Below the pieces are notes generated by a model, which saw nothing but the letters and a program-made list of their open reading frames with translations, was not told the origin of the DNA and searched no databases. Both the position numbers and the translations under genes were made by a program. A DNA stretch of 64,000 nucleotides from an uncultured Ruminococcus sp. (GTDB lineage Bacteria > Bacillota > Clostridia > Oscillospirales > Ruminococcaceae): NCBI GenBank assembly GCA_945868475.1, contig CAMBLM010000001.1, positions 124,001 to 188,000 on the forward strand, read 5' to 3'. Of the stretch, positions 27,329-35,954 are shown one piece after another (position 1 is the stretch's first letter; every line of letters begins with the position of its first letter).

Positions 27329-28120
27329 ACCCAAAATCATGCTGTCATTGATAGTCGAAGCACCGCCGTCTTCTTCAAACTTTTTGAGGAGGTCTTCAAC
27401 GGTGAGCTTCTTCTTTTCTTCACCGCTTGCTTCAAAAATAATTCTGCCGTTGTTCATCATTACGATCTTGTTTCCGTGAACGATAGCATCGTGCATGTTA
27501 TGTGTTACCATAAGCGCGGTGAGCTTGTTCTCGGAGATGATCTTGTCCGAAAGTTCAAGAACCTTTGCGGCTGTTTTCGGGTCAAGTGCAGCTGTATGTT
27601 CATCAAGCAGAAGAACGTGAGGCTTTTTGAGCGTTGCCATAAGCAGTGTGAGTGCCTGACGCTGACCGCCTGAGAGAAGTCCTACCTTTGAGGTCATTCT
27701 GTCTTCGAGTCCGAGGTCGAGCATTTTGAGCAGCTCGTGATATTCTTCGCGCTCCTGTTTTGTGATGCCCCATTTGAGCGAGCGGCTCTGTCCGCGTCTT
27801 GCGGCGAGGGCAAGGTTTTCCTGAATTTCCATTGTTGCGGTCGTACCTGTCATAGGGTCCTGGAAAACTCGTCCGAGGTACTTTGCTCTTTTGTGTTCAC
27901 AAAGTCCCGTTACGTCAACTCCACCGATCTTTATCGAACCCGAATCAACCGGCCAGACGCCTGCAACAGCGTTAAGGGTCGTGGATTTGCCCGAGCCGTT
28001 GCCGCCGATAACTGTGCAGAAGTCACCCTCTTCAAGTTTGAGCGTAACGCCGTTGAGTGCTTTTTTTTCATTTATAGTTCCTGCGTTGAATGTCTTTTTA
28101 ATGCAGTTTATCTCAAGCAT
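27326..28120 (-). CDS. TrpZ-like ABC importer ATP-binding protein
   Basis: A 264-residue ABC ATPase. Walker A is GGNGSGKST, the signature is LLSGGQRQALT (with a Gln-rich C-loop), Walker B is VLLLDEHTAALD, and the switch His is in VTHNMHDA. The Walker-B glutamate is followed by H rather than P. It begins by overlapping the permease gene by 8 bases, so ATP-binding protein and permease are translationally coupled. The set of this ATPase, a permease and a lipoprotein of the PF04392 type resembles the TrpXYZ importer for tryptophan or a related aromatic amino acid. The substrate is inferred. Confidence 0.9.
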   Translation of the reverse strand: MLEINCIKKTFNAGTINEKKALNGVTLKLEEGDFCTVIGGNGSGKSTTLNAVAGVWPVDSGSIKIGGVDVTGLCEHKRAKYLGRVFQDPMTGTTATMEIQENLALAARRGQSRSLKWGITKQEREEYHELLKMLDLGLEDRMTSKVGLLSGGQRQALTLLMATLKKPHVLLLDEHTAALDPKTAAKVLELSDKIISENKLTALMVTHNMHDAIVHGNKIVMMNNGRIIFEASGEEKKKLTVEDLLKKFEEDGGASTINDSMILG

Positions 28121-29063
28121 TTTCCGAACCGCCTTTCTCATTTACGTTTCCTGCGGATTTTTTAGCAGCCGCACGGAATGAATTCTTTGACGCTCTCTTG
28201 ATGTAAGGAACAGCGAGGAATACCGCAACGACGATAGCAGAGAAAAGCTTTGTGTTCTGTGTGGAAAGTCCGAGCCAAAGCACGATCTGGATAACAATGA
28301 AGTAGATGATAGCACCGATTGCCGTAAAAGCGAGTCTGCCGCTGAAATTGAGGTGCTTGCCGAGGATAAGCTCGCCGAAAACTTCGCCGATGATAACAGC
28401 CGCAAGTCCGATAACGATAGCACCGCGTCCCATATTAACGTCGGCATTGCCCTGATACTGTGCAAGAAGTCCGCCTGCAAGTCCGACAAGACCGTTCGAG
28501 AGGATAAGCGCGATAACTGTGGATTTTTTCGTGTTGATACCCTGCGCGCGAGCCATATTTGAGTTACAGCCCGTTGCACGGATAGTAAAACCGTACTCCG
28601 TTCCGAAGAACCAGTAGAGAACTGCGATAAGGAGCGCAACAACGATAACGCCCTTGAGAATGGTCATCGGGATAAAGCGGAGCGACATAAAAAGTGGGTA
28701 CTTGTCAACGTTTATAGCCGTGTTTGCCTGACCCATAATATCAAGGTTGATAGAGTAAAGCGCAAGCTGTGTAAGGATACCTGCGAGGATACCCGGAATT
28801 CCGAGCAGTGTGTTGAGCAGTCCCGTTACAAGTCCTGCAAGGCAGCCTGCGAGGAATGCGCAAACGATAGCAAGCGGTACAGGAACGCCGTTCACGATAA
28901 GAACAACGGCAACCGCGCCGCCTGTTCCAAGGCTTCCGTCAACGGTAAGATCGGCGAAATCGAGGATCTTGTAGGTTATGTAAACGCCTATCGCGAGGAT
29001 ACCCCAGATAAGTCCCTGTGCGACCGAACCCGGAAGTGCGTTTACGAGCGTCATAATGTTCAT
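28113..29063 (-). CDS. TrpY-like ABC importer permease
   Basis: A 316-residue branched-chain/BPD_transp_2-type permease with 8-10 hydrophobic segments. Examples are GLIWGILAIGVYITYKILDF, VVLIVNGVPVPLAIVCAFLA and IVIQIVLWLGLS. The conserved cytoplasmic loop is TEYGFTIRATGCN followed by ARAQGI. The ATG at 29063 has AAAGGAA 9 bp upstream. Between this gene and the binding-protein gene is a 158-bp gap with two hairpins, so its mRNA level is probably below that of the binding protein. Confidence 0.9.
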   Translation of the reverse strand: MNIMTLVNALPGSVAQGLIWGILAIGVYITYKILDFADLTVDGSLGTGGAVAVVLIVNGVPVPLAIVCAFLAGCLAGLVTGLLNTLLGIPGILAGILTQLALYSINLDIMGQANTAINVDKYPLFMSLRFIPMTILKGVIVVALLIAVLYWFFGTEYGFTIRATGCNSNMARAQGINTKKSTVIALILSNGLVGLAGGLLAQYQGNADVNMGRGAIVIGLAAVIIGEVFGELILGKHLNFSGRLAFTAIGAIIYFIVIQIVLWLGLSTQNTKLFSAIVVAVFLAVPYIKRASKNSFRAAAKKSAGNVNEKGGSENA

Positions 29064-29122
29064 AGAGCAAATTCCTTTCAAAATTGTTGTAAAGCTTCTG
29101 CGAAACCGCTTCGCAAAAACCG

Positions 29123-29206
29123 TTAAGTTTTAATTAAACTTAATTTGGAAACGGAGCAAGCGTTCCGTTTCCGCATTAAGCTTAACTAAGCTGCTTAACT
29201 AAGCTG
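29123..29206 (-). promoter_or_regulatory. Hairpins and tandem repeat between binding-protein and permease genes
   Basis: There are two stems: TTAAGTTT/AAACTTAA (29123-29143) and GGAAACGGA/TCCGTTTCC (29147-29172). A 13-bp sequence CTTAACTAAGCTG is duplicated in tandem at 29181-29206. Such gaps often hold a stabilising or partly terminating hairpin that keeps the binding protein in excess; that role is inferred. Confidence 0.55.
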
Positions 29207-29221
29207 CTTGATTATCTAAGC

Positions 29222-30232
29222 TTATTCAGCAATTGCAACATAATCTTCGGGAATTGTGATTCCGAGAGTGTCGCAGATCTCCTTGTTGTATTCCTTGACA
29301 ACGTTTGGAGCGTAACGAATTTCCATTTCGCCCGGATTCTTGCCTTCGGTGAGAATTTCGTAAGCCATTTCGCCTGTAGCAACGCCGAGGTCATAGTAGC
29401 TGATAGAGAGAGTTGCAACGCCGCAGCCCTTGCAGATGCCCTCTTCGCCTGCGATCACAGGAATACCTGCAGGAACGCAGATGTTCTTGATGATCTCAGC
29501 GTTGGAAGCCATTGTGTTGTCTGTAGGAACGTAGAGAACGTCACATTCGCCGATAGCTGCGTTTGTGATTGACTGGATCTCGTTGCTGTCAGCGGCTGTG
29601 TATTCCTTGTAAGCGATGCCGTCAGCAGTGAGAGCTTCGCCGAACTTCTGAGCCTGGAACTTGGAGTTAGCCTCGGAAGAGCAGTAGAGGATACCTACCT
29701 GCTTAACATCGGGGAAGAGTTCCTTGAGCATCTTTTCCTGCTCGTCGATAGGAGCAAGGTCAGCAGTACCCGAGATGTTTGTGCCTGTTGTGCCTGTCCA
29801 ATCTGCAATGTCAAGAGCCGTACCGTAGTCAGTAACGGAAGTTCCGAGTATCGGAATAGAGTTTGTAGCAGCAGCGGCAGCCTGAAGTGCAGGTGTAGCG
29901 TTTGCAAGGATAAGGTCATATCCGTTTGAAACGAAGCCCTGAGTAATTGTTGCGCAGTTTGTGCTTTCGCCCTGAGCGTTCTGCTCATAGAAAACAACGT
30001 TGTCAGCACCGAGAAGTTCGGTGAGCTTGTCCTTGAAGCCCTGTGTTGCAGCGTCGAGAGCAGGGTGTTCAACGAGCTGGCAGATACCAACGTTGTAAAC
30101 CTTGTTTCCGTTGTCTGCCGCAGCGTCAGCAGAACCGCCGTTGTCAGCAGCGGAATTTCCGCAGCCTGCGAAAGTCATTGCAGCTGTAACGCAAGCGAGT
30201 GCGCATGCTGCGATCTTCTTGATAGATTTCAT
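29222..30232 (-). CDS. TrpX-like ABC importer substrate-binding lipoprotein
   Basis: A 336-residue lipoprotein of the ABC_sub_bind (PF04392) type. The signal peptide is MKSIKKIAACALACVTAAMT, ending in lipobox FAGC. A Gly/Ala/Asn-rich linker follows, then the two-lobed binding fold (for example VGICQLVEHPALDAATQGF and QVGILYCSSEANSKFQAQKF). The ATG at 30232 is used because AAAAGGGGA is then at the right distance; the ATG two codons earlier is too close. It is first in a three-gene operon. The ligand is probably an aromatic amino acid, by analogy with TrpX. Confidence 0.9.
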   Translation of the reverse strand: MKSIKKIAACALACVTAAMTFAGCGNSAADNGGSADAAADNGNKVYNVGICQLVEHPALDAATQGFKDKLTELLGADNVVFYEQNAQGESTNCATITQGFVSNGYDLILANATPALQAAAAATNSIPILGTSVTDYGTALDIADWTGTTGTNISGTADLAPIDEQEKMLKELFPDVKQVGILYCSSEANSKFQAQKFGEALTADGIAYKEYTAADSNEIQSITNAAIGECDVLYVPTDNTMASNAEIIKNICVPAGIPVIAGEEGICKGCGVATLSISYYDLGVATGEMAYEILTEGKNPGEMEIRYAPNVVKEYNKEICDTLGITIPEDYVAIAE

Positions 30233-30360
30233 AAACATTCCCCTTTTGAAAAAAGTATAAATATAAGTATCAGTCAATGTACTGTAAAGCTAAGGACTTT
30301 AGCTCTATACATCGTTAAATCCGACTGCGCTTTAAATCCTTAAAGTACACGACCTATATA

Positions 30361-30389
30361 ATTATACCACCTTAACTTCCAATTGTCAA
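30361..30389 (-). promoter_or_regulatory. Promoter of the TrpXYZ-like importer operon
   Basis: On the minus strand TTGACA and TATAAT are consensus boxes with 17 bp between. The leader of about 120 nt is too short for a T-box and has only a small AGCTAA/TTAGCT hairpin. Confidence 0.85.
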
Positions 30390-30397
30390 CACTTTTT

Positions 30398-30524
30398 AAT
30401 GTGTAATTCGTAATTCGTAATGCGTGATTATTTGCACGATGTCAGCTTTCAACGAAAATAAAGCTTTTGCCTGAAATTTGCGGAGAAAATATAATTACGC
30501 ATTACGAATTACGCATTATGAATT
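30398..30524. repeat. Intergenic heptamer-armed element 8 (T class)
   Basis: The left arm 30398-30429 is AATGTGT, AATTCGT, AATTCGT, AATGCGT and GATT. The right arm 30493-30524 is its inverted counterpart ending ATTATGAATT. This is the most compact of the family. It is wedged between two divergent promoters. Confidence 0.8.
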
Positions 30525-30544
30525 GAGAAAATCTCTGAAACCTC

Positions 30545-30604
30545 TTGACAACTCTCTGAAAGTGTGTTATAACTGTATTAAAGCAGGTAGTACAGTTGAT
30601 ACAG
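30545..30604 (+). promoter_or_regulatory. Promoter and operator of the GntR operon
   Basis: TTGACA (30545-30550) and TATAAC (30568-30573) are 17 bp apart. An inverted repeat, CTGTATTAA (30573-30581) and TTGATACAG (30596-30604), begins at the last base of the -10 box and extends over the start site. The position fits autorepression by the YtrA-type GntR protein. Confidence 0.75.
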
Positions 30605-30619
30605 ATAGAGGGTGATATA

Positions 30620-31012
30620 ATGTTTGCAATTGACCTCAGGGAGCGGACTCCTATTTATGAACAGCTATATAAAAGAATAACCGAGCTTATCATAAAGGGC
30701 GAACTTAAACAGGACGATAAACTCCCGAGCGTCCGTGAGCTTGCGAAAGAGCTTGGCGTGAATCCCAATACGGTCGCAAAAGCGTTCCAGATGCTCGAAC
30801 GTGACAAGGTGATATATTCCTTGCAGGGCAGGGGAAGCTTCATTGCCGCTGTCCAAACCGACAGCATCAAGGAGCGAACGCTCACGGCTTTTGACGCGGC
30901 TGTTGCCGAAGCACTGAAAGCAGGACTTACGGCAGATGAACTTATTTTACACATCAGAAATTTTAACAGCAAAGGAACTGACAAAAATGAAAAAGAAAAG
31001 ACCGACGAATAA
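30620..31012 (+). CDS. YtrA-subfamily GntR regulator
   Basis: A 130-residue regulator. The winged helix-turn-helix is at about residues 8-75: TPIYEQLYKRITELIIKGEL, LPSVRELAKELGVNPNTVAK and SLQGRGSFIA. The short C-terminal part (about 45 residues) has no FCD or UTRA domain, which defines the YtrA subgroup. YtrA regulators control neighbouring ABC transporter genes and respond to cell-envelope stress in Bacillus. Here the gene opens an operon with a VanY carboxypeptidase and an ABC exporter, so an envelope role is likely. Its end overlaps the next gene by 26 bases. Confidence 0.93.
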   Translation: MFAIDLRERTPIYEQLYKRITELIIKGELKQDDKLPSVRELAKELGVNPNTVAKAFQMLERDKVIYSLQGRGSFIAAVQTDSIKERTLTAFDAAVAEALKAGLTADELILHIRNFNSKGTDKNEKEKTDE

Positions 31013-31688
31013 TGCTTCCGCATTTCCGCTTATCGTATGTACGGTGTTTATCGCCGCAGCTGTTTCGACGGGTATAGCCCTTTATAGCAGACAGCAGGAT
31101 ATCTCCAACGTCAGAGCAAGTGTATTGAGCGAAACCGATACAAGCGACCAAATGCTTGTACTCGTCAACCGAACGCATAGGATAACGGAAGAATACAGCG
31201 GCGAGCTTGTCAAACTCGACTGCGGAAAAAGCGTCGATTCACGAATTTATCCCGAATTGCAGGCAATGTTTGACGAAATGCGCAGTGAGGGCATCTATCC
31301 GATCGTGAACGAGGGCTTTCGCACAAAGGAAGATCAGGAACAGATGATGGAAGATCAGATAAACGCATATATTGACGAGGGCTACAGCCGCAAAAAAGCC
31401 GAAAAGCTTGCGAAAAATATCGTTGCTCCCGTTGGTTCGAGCGAACACGAACTCGGCATAGCCGTTGATATCATTGCAGACAAAAATCTGTCGGACAACG
31501 AAACGGTCTACAACTGGCTTGCGAAAAATGCGTATAAATATGGTTTTATCCAGCGCTATCCCTCAAATAAAACGGAGATAACGGGCATTGACTATGAACC
31601 GTGGCATTATCGCTATGTCGGCAAAAAAGCAGCTTCGGAAATATATGAACAGGGTGTTTGCCTTGAAGAATATCTTGACGAAAATTAA
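30987..31688 (+). CDS. VanY-family D,D-carboxypeptidase, membrane-anchored
   Basis: A 233-residue protein with one N-terminal membrane anchor (residues 12-33) and a VanY/LAS metallopeptidase domain. Zinc and catalytic residues are visible in SSEHELGIAVDII (His154, Asp161) and EPWHYRYVG (His207). It should cut the terminal D-Ala from peptidoglycan stem peptides outside the membrane. AAAGGAA precedes the ATG, which overlaps the GntR gene. The neighbouring genes suggest an envelope-stress or antibiotic-response unit. Resistance to a given drug cannot be claimed. Confidence 0.92.
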   Translation: MKKKRPTNNASAFPLIVCTVFIAAAVSTGIALYSRQQDISNVRASVLSETDTSDQMLVLVNRTHRITEEYSGELVKLDCGKSVDSRIYPELQAMFDEMRSEGIYPIVNEGFRTKEDQEQMMEDQINAYIDEGYSRKKAEKLAKNIVAPVGSSEHELGIAVDIIADKNLSDNETVYNWLAKNAYKYGFIQRYPSNKTEITGIDYEPWHYRYVGKKAASEIYEQGVCLEEYLDEN

Positions 31689-31706
31689 TATGAAAGGAAC
31701 AGATAT

Positions 31707-32618
31707 ATGATAAAATTAAAGGGTGCAGTTAAGAAATTTGACAGCTTTGATGCACTTGACGGCGTTGACCTTGAAATAGGCAGCGGCGCAGCATTCGGTC
31801 TGTTAGGCTCGAACGGCGCAGGAAAATCAACCGTCATCCGACTTCTTTCGGGCATATACGAAGCGGACGGCGGAACGGTCGAGATAGACGGCGAAAGCGT
31901 CTTCGACAACGCCGATGTCAAGCGCAGAGTTTTCTTCATCAATGATGAAACGGTGCAGTATAACGGAATGTCGCTCGCCGATCTGCGGCGTTATTTCAGC
32001 GGGTTTTACCCGAACTTTTCAAACGAGCTTTTCGATAAGCTCAACGAAACGATAAAACTTCCCGAAAAGAAAACTATGGATAAATTTTCAAAGGGAATGA
32101 AGCGTCAGGCTATCGTTATCACGGGGCTTGCCTGCCGAACGGACTATCTTTTCCTCGATGAAGCCTTTGACGGACTCGACCCGACTATGCGGAATATCGT
32201 CAAGCGTATGCTCGTTGATGAAATGCTCGACCGAGGACTTACAACTGTGATCTCTTCGCATAATTTAAAGGAAATAAACGAAATTTGCGACAGCGCGGCA
32301 CTTATGCATAAAGGAAAAGTGCTTTTCTGCCGTGACCTTGACAGCTTAAAGGGCGAAGTGCATAAAATTCAGGCGGCTTTCGATAAAAAATACACGAAAG
32401 AGGACTTTCCCGAGATCGAAGTGCTTCATTTTGAGCAGAACGGCAGCCTTACATATATGATCGCAAAGGGAAGCACCGAAGCGGTCGAAGAAGCCGTGCG
32501 CAAAAAGTCGCCGCTCGTCTTTGATATGATACCGCTCACGCTTGAAGAAATTTTTATCTATGAAATGGAGGAAAACGGTTATGACTGCAAAGGCATCGAC
32601 TGCACCAACATCGGCTAA
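31707..32618 (+). CDS. ABC exporter ATP-binding protein
   Basis: A 303-residue ABC-2-type ATPase. Walker A is LGSNGAGKST, the signature is FSKGMKRQAIV, Walker B is DYLFLDEAFDGLDP, and the switch His is in SSHNLKEINE. The signature SKGMK in place of SGG is typical of the YtrB/EcsA-like group. The last 80 residues form a regulatory tail. It is followed, with a 38-base overlap, by its predicted membrane partner, so the two make one exporter or envelope-maintenance complex. Confidence 0.92.
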   Translation: MIKLKGAVKKFDSFDALDGVDLEIGSGAAFGLLGSNGAGKSTVIRLLSGIYEADGGTVEIDGESVFDNADVKRRVFFINDETVQYNGMSLADLRRYFSGFYPNFSNELFDKLNETIKLPEKKTMDKFSKGMKRQAIVITGLACRTDYLFLDEAFDGLDPTMRNIVKRMLVDEMLDRGLTTVISSHNLKEINEICDSAALMHKGKVLFCRDLDSLKGEVHKIQAAFDKKYTKEDFPEIEVLHFEQNGSLTYMIAKGSTEAVEEAVRKKSPLVFDMIPLTLEEIFIYEMEENGYDCKGIDCTNIG

Positions 32619-34941
32619 ATATGAGCCGTCCGTTCATAACGGCTTGTGGAATGTGCGGAATTGTATGAAATTTTCCGTGATAATTTTCATTCTTCATCTT
32701 ATCGCCGCCCCCACCATACTTATTTCGGCACTGTACAACATCACGAACCTTATCGATCCCAACCCGAGTGAAAGCTCTTTTTATATCGCCGCAGGTGCAA
32801 CGCTTTGGGCAGGTGCGCTCGGTATCCTTATCGCATTTTTCAACTTTGTATATCTTTATAGTAAGAACAAAGCCGATATGTACCTTTCCACACCGCTTTC
32901 AATGAAACAGAGATTTTTCTCTGACTATCTTTCGGGTCTGGCTTCATACATAATCCCATTCATCGCAGCGCAGATACCGACACTTATACTTTTCGCTGTC
33001 GGACATTTTTGCTTTGACGGAAAAGAATTCAAGTATCTTGCGGACATTATTGATGACAGCTATACTTACTATACCTGTGATTTCTTTGAAAATGCTTTCC
33101 CGATCTACTGCCGATATGCTGTCGGCGGAATACTTGCAATGATAATGCTTTATACGCTGACGGTTCTTATACTGACCTGCTGCGGAACGCTTTTTGACAG
33201 TATTGTTCATACGGTGCTTATAAATTTCTTTTCGCTTTTTGCTTTTGCACTTACCTTTGATACTATATATAAATCTAATTTTATGCTCGACCTGAACAGA
33301 TTCTTTTATCCGATAATTGCTTGGACATCTCCTGCAGGGGCGGTCGCAATGCTTATTATGGGGATAGGCGATAATTTGTACAGCTACAACGCTATACCGT
33401 TTTGGGAGTGGTCTATCGGAGTTATTGCAAATATAGCAGTAACATTTGCGCTTGCATATCATTTCTATAAAAAGCGCAGAGCGGAGCAGATCACAAAGCC
33501 TATCGTGTTCCGTTGGATATACAGCCTAATGATGATACTCGGACTTTGCTTTGCAATTATAGTGTCGGTCAATTTGGATCTGATCTTCGTCGAAGGAAAG
33601 TTCGATAAAAAATTCTTTACGGTCGTTTTCGTGACGTTCCTTATATATATGCTCTGTGAGATAATTTCCAACAGAGGATTAAAAAATCTGTGGAAAGGCG
33701 CAGTACGATATGTGATAACATTTGCGGCTTATACAGCCTGCCTTGCGCTTGTATTCTCCACAAGATTTTTCGGAGTGGAATTTTATGTTCCGTCCGCCGA
33801 TGAGGTTGAAAAGATTTACCTCGGCTACAGCGGAGTATACTATGATAATATCTACAATACCTTTGATTATTACAGCGGCGACGGCTCGGACGGCACGGTT
33901 TTTGTCATAGAGGACAGGGACAACATTGAAAACGTAATTGCGGCGCAGCGTATCTCGGCTTCCGTTAGGAAAACTGCTTTAAAGAACGGCGGTACAGACG
34001 GTTGGCTGGAATGGCTCGACGAAAACGGCGGACCCTATAATCTGCTTGATTATTCCGTTTGCTGCGTACTGAAAAACGGAAGAAGAGTTACGCGTACTTA
34101 CAGCATTGTAACGGCTGAAGCAGAGAAATACCTTATGACTATTGATGCTTCGGAGGAATATAAAAAGCAGGCAGCACAAAATCTGAAAAACAGATTTGAA
34201 CCCTATGACGAACTCTATGAATGGCTTCGCACAACGCAGGAGCAAAATAAAAAGAACGGTGCTGTCGAAGATATTTCTGTTGATCTCTATCTGTACACTC
34301 CTATCAGCTCTTGGAAAGATGACGGAATGTACGCAAAGAAGATAAAAATGAACGAAAGCTTCTATAATGAGCTTCGTGACGCGCTTGCAGCCGACAGAGA
34401 AGCTTTAACGGAGGACGAGTATTTCAGACCCTGCTCCGACAGAAAATATTCGATCGGCATAACGCATATATTATGGGGATTGCCCATTGACGGAAGCTGG
34501 ACGGAAACTATGAAAGTTCTTGCTGCGCACAACTGCTTCGATGCGCTTGACGATGACTTGGACGAATTGCTTGATGAAAGCAACAGAGAATATACACGCA
34601 CGATAGCTGTGGAAAGAAATTCGGAATCCTCTCAATCAAGCCTTTTGTACCGTGCAAAGGAGGGTGTTTCAAACAAAGAATACTATGGCGGTTTGGCAAG
34701 CGATCTGAATATAAGATACGTTGTACACTATTCGGAAGACCTGCGTAAGCTGGTTGAAGTTATGCAATTCAGATACATCACCGATGAAGTTATGTACAGT
34801 ATCAGAATAAACGGCAACAGCTATCCCATACCGCCCGAGTATTCCGACATTGCGGAAAGAGTTTTCAACTCGGCGGAAAATCTCAACGATTATCCCAACG
34901 GTACAACGATATATTACGGTATAGGTGCGGTGACGAATTAA
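32581..34941 (+). CDS. ABC-2-type membrane protein with large extra domain
   Basis: A 786-residue membrane protein, the likely partner of the upstream ATPase. About ten hydrophobic helices lie in residues 28-415 (for example FSVIIFILHLIAAPTILISA, AGATLWAGALGILIAFF and YIIPFIAAQIPTLILFAVG). The last about 370 residues are hydrophilic with many Tyr, Asp and Glu and should form one large domain, perhaps outside the cell. I recognise no domain in it. The ATG at 32581 is used because GGAGG lies 8 bp upstream. Its start lies within the end of the ATPase gene. The substrate is unknown. Confidence 0.8.
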   Translation: MTAKASTAPTSAKYEPSVHNGLWNVRNCMKFSVIIFILHLIAAPTILISALYNITNLIDPNPSESSFYIAAGATLWAGALGILIAFFNFVYLYSKNKADMYLSTPLSMKQRFFSDYLSGLASYIIPFIAAQIPTLILFAVGHFCFDGKEFKYLADIIDDSYTYYTCDFFENAFPIYCRYAVGGILAMIMLYTLTVLILTCCGTLFDSIVHTVLINFFSLFAFALTFDTIYKSNFMLDLNRFFYPIIAWTSPAGAVAMLIMGIGDNLYSYNAIPFWEWSIGVIANIAVTFALAYHFYKKRRAEQITKPIVFRWIYSLMMILGLCFAIIVSVNLDLIFVEGKFDKKFFTVVFVTFLIYMLCEIISNRGLKNLWKGAVRYVITFAAYTACLALVFSTRFFGVEFYVPSADEVEKIYLGYSGVYYDNIYNTFDYYSGDGSDGTVFVIEDRDNIENVIAAQRISASVRKTALKNGGTDGWLEWLDENGGPYNLLDYSVCCVLKNGRRVTRTYSIVTAEAEKYLMTIDASEEYKKQAAQNLKNRFEPYDELYEWLRTTQEQNKKNGAVEDISVDLYLYTPISSWKDDGMYAKKIKMNESFYNELRDALAADREALTEDEYFRPCSDRKYSIGITHILWGLPIDGSWTETMKVLAAHNCFDALDDDLDELLDESNREYTRTIAVERNSESSQSSLLYRAKEGVSNKEYYGGLASDLNIRYVVHYSEDLRKLVEVMQFRYITDEVMYSIRINGNSYPIPPEYSDIAERVFNSAENLNDYPNGTTIYYGIGAVTN

Positions 34942-35077
34942 TGCGGAATTCATAATGCGTAATTTAGGGGCGATCGTCAAGTTCGGAAGCTTGACGGTTG
35001 CTCTTTTTTTGCAATTATATTCCAAGCAAATCATTGATTTACCAAACTAAAAACTATGCATTAAGCATTACGAATTA
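34940..35077. repeat. Intergenic heptamer-armed element 9 (mixed class) with terminator
   Basis: The left arm 34940-34964 is AATGCGG, AATTCAT, AATGCGT, AATT. The right arm 35057-35077 carries GCATTACGAATTA. The stop codon of the membrane protein gene overlaps the left arm. A terminator fills the interior. Confidence 0.7.
34970..35009 (+). terminator. Terminator of the GntR-VanY-ABC operon
   Basis: A stem GCGATCGTCAAG / CTTGACGGTTGC (34970-34981 with 34990-35001) that includes three G-T pairs, followed by a T run. Confidence 0.88.
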
Positions 35078-35229
35078 TCATTGCAGTGTCTTGTTATCGT
35101 TTTAATGGCATAAATTTCATATTTCACATAAAAATAAGGGCGAAATTTCTGCATTTTGTATAAATATGACGAAAAGCGCATATAATGTTGATGCTGCAAA
35201 AATTTTTGAGAAAAATTTGGCGAAAATGC

Positions 35230-35340
35230 TTGACAAATCGGCACTTTGTGTATATAATTATTAATTGTTTGATGCTGTCCTTGTGGGTAATTGCGCCCGG
35301 ACGTGCTTTCGGACAATAATTTTTGGAAAGGAGATAGATT
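35230..35340 (+). promoter_or_regulatory. rpsL promoter and leader
   Basis: TTGACA (35230-35235) and TATAAT (35253-35258) are consensus with 17 bp between. The roughly 75-nt leader contains TGTCC/GGACA and GGG/CCC complementarity around 35276-35315, a possible weak hairpin ahead of AAAGGAG. Confidence 0.75.
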
Positions 35341-35766
35341 ATGCCTACATTTAACCAGTTGGTTCGTAAGGGAAGAGAGGTTTCCGAAAAGAAATCCACA
35401 GCTCCTGCTCTTCAGAAGGGTTACAACTCCAAGAAGAAGATCCAGATCGACCAGAGCGCACCTCAGAAGAGAGGCGTATGCACAGCTGTAAGAACCGCTA
35501 CACCTAAGAAGCCTAACTCTGCTATGAGAAAGATCGCCAGAGTAAAGCTCACAAACGGTACAGAAGTTACTGCTTACATTCCTGGTATCGGCCATAACCT
35601 CCAGGAACACTCCGTTGTTCTTATCAGAGGCGGACGTGTAAAGGATCTCCCTGGTGTACGTTACCACATCATCAGAGGCACACTTGACGCTCAGGGCGTA
35701 GCTAAGAGAAATCAGGCTCGTTCCAAGTACGGCGCAAAGAAGCCTAAGGCAGGCGCAGCTAAGTAA
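35341..35766 (+). CDS. rpsL: 30S ribosomal protein S12
   Basis: S12, 141 residues, at the decoding site of the 30S subunit; changes in it can give streptomycin resistance. Conserved stretches: [12 protein letters not shown] at the start, [40 protein letters not shown], and [12 protein letters not shown]. Lysine residues at the known streptomycin positions (KKPNS and the GVKD loop equivalent, here GRVKDLPG) look wild type. Strong AAAGGAG site. First gene of the str operon. Confidence 0.98.
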   Translation: MPTFNQLVRKGREVSEKKSTAPALQKGYNSKKKIQIDQSAPQKRGVCTAVRTATPKKPNSAMRKIARVKLTNGTEVTAYIPGIGHNLQEHSVVLIRGGRVKDLPGVRYHIIRGTLDAQGVAKRNQARSKYGAKKPKAGAAK

Positions 35767-35824
35767 TAGCGCAAAAGAAATTTTAAACACATTGGCATAT
35801 CATTGGAAGTATAACTCAATGAAA

Positions 35825-35899
35825 CCACATATTGAATGTGGAGTATTCATTTTAATATATATGAATACCTCTGCATTGGACGTGCGTGTCATCGCAGAG
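35825..35899 (+). promoter_or_regulatory. Structured rpsL-rpsG intercistronic region
   Basis: The 188-nt gap holds three consecutive hairpins: CCACAT/ATGTGG (35825-35841), GTATTCAT/ATGAATAC (35843-35868) and CTCTGC/GCAGAG (35869-35899). In E. coli S7 binds this part of the str mRNA to repress translation, so a similar control site is plausible here. Confidence 0.55.
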
Positions 35900-35954
35900 A
35901 TTGTGGATTGAAACGAGTACCTATGATATCATTTCTATGAAGGAGGGAAGAACT

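Noticed and set aside
30233-30360. T-box leader for the tryptophan-type importer
   Set aside because: The leader is only about 120 nt and lacks the T-box sequence and the specifier stem-loop layout.
35068-35790. A 240-codon minus-strand frame across the rpsL promoter and gene
   Set aside because: It lies antisense to rpsL, its promoter and leader, and shows no ribosome binding site or domain.
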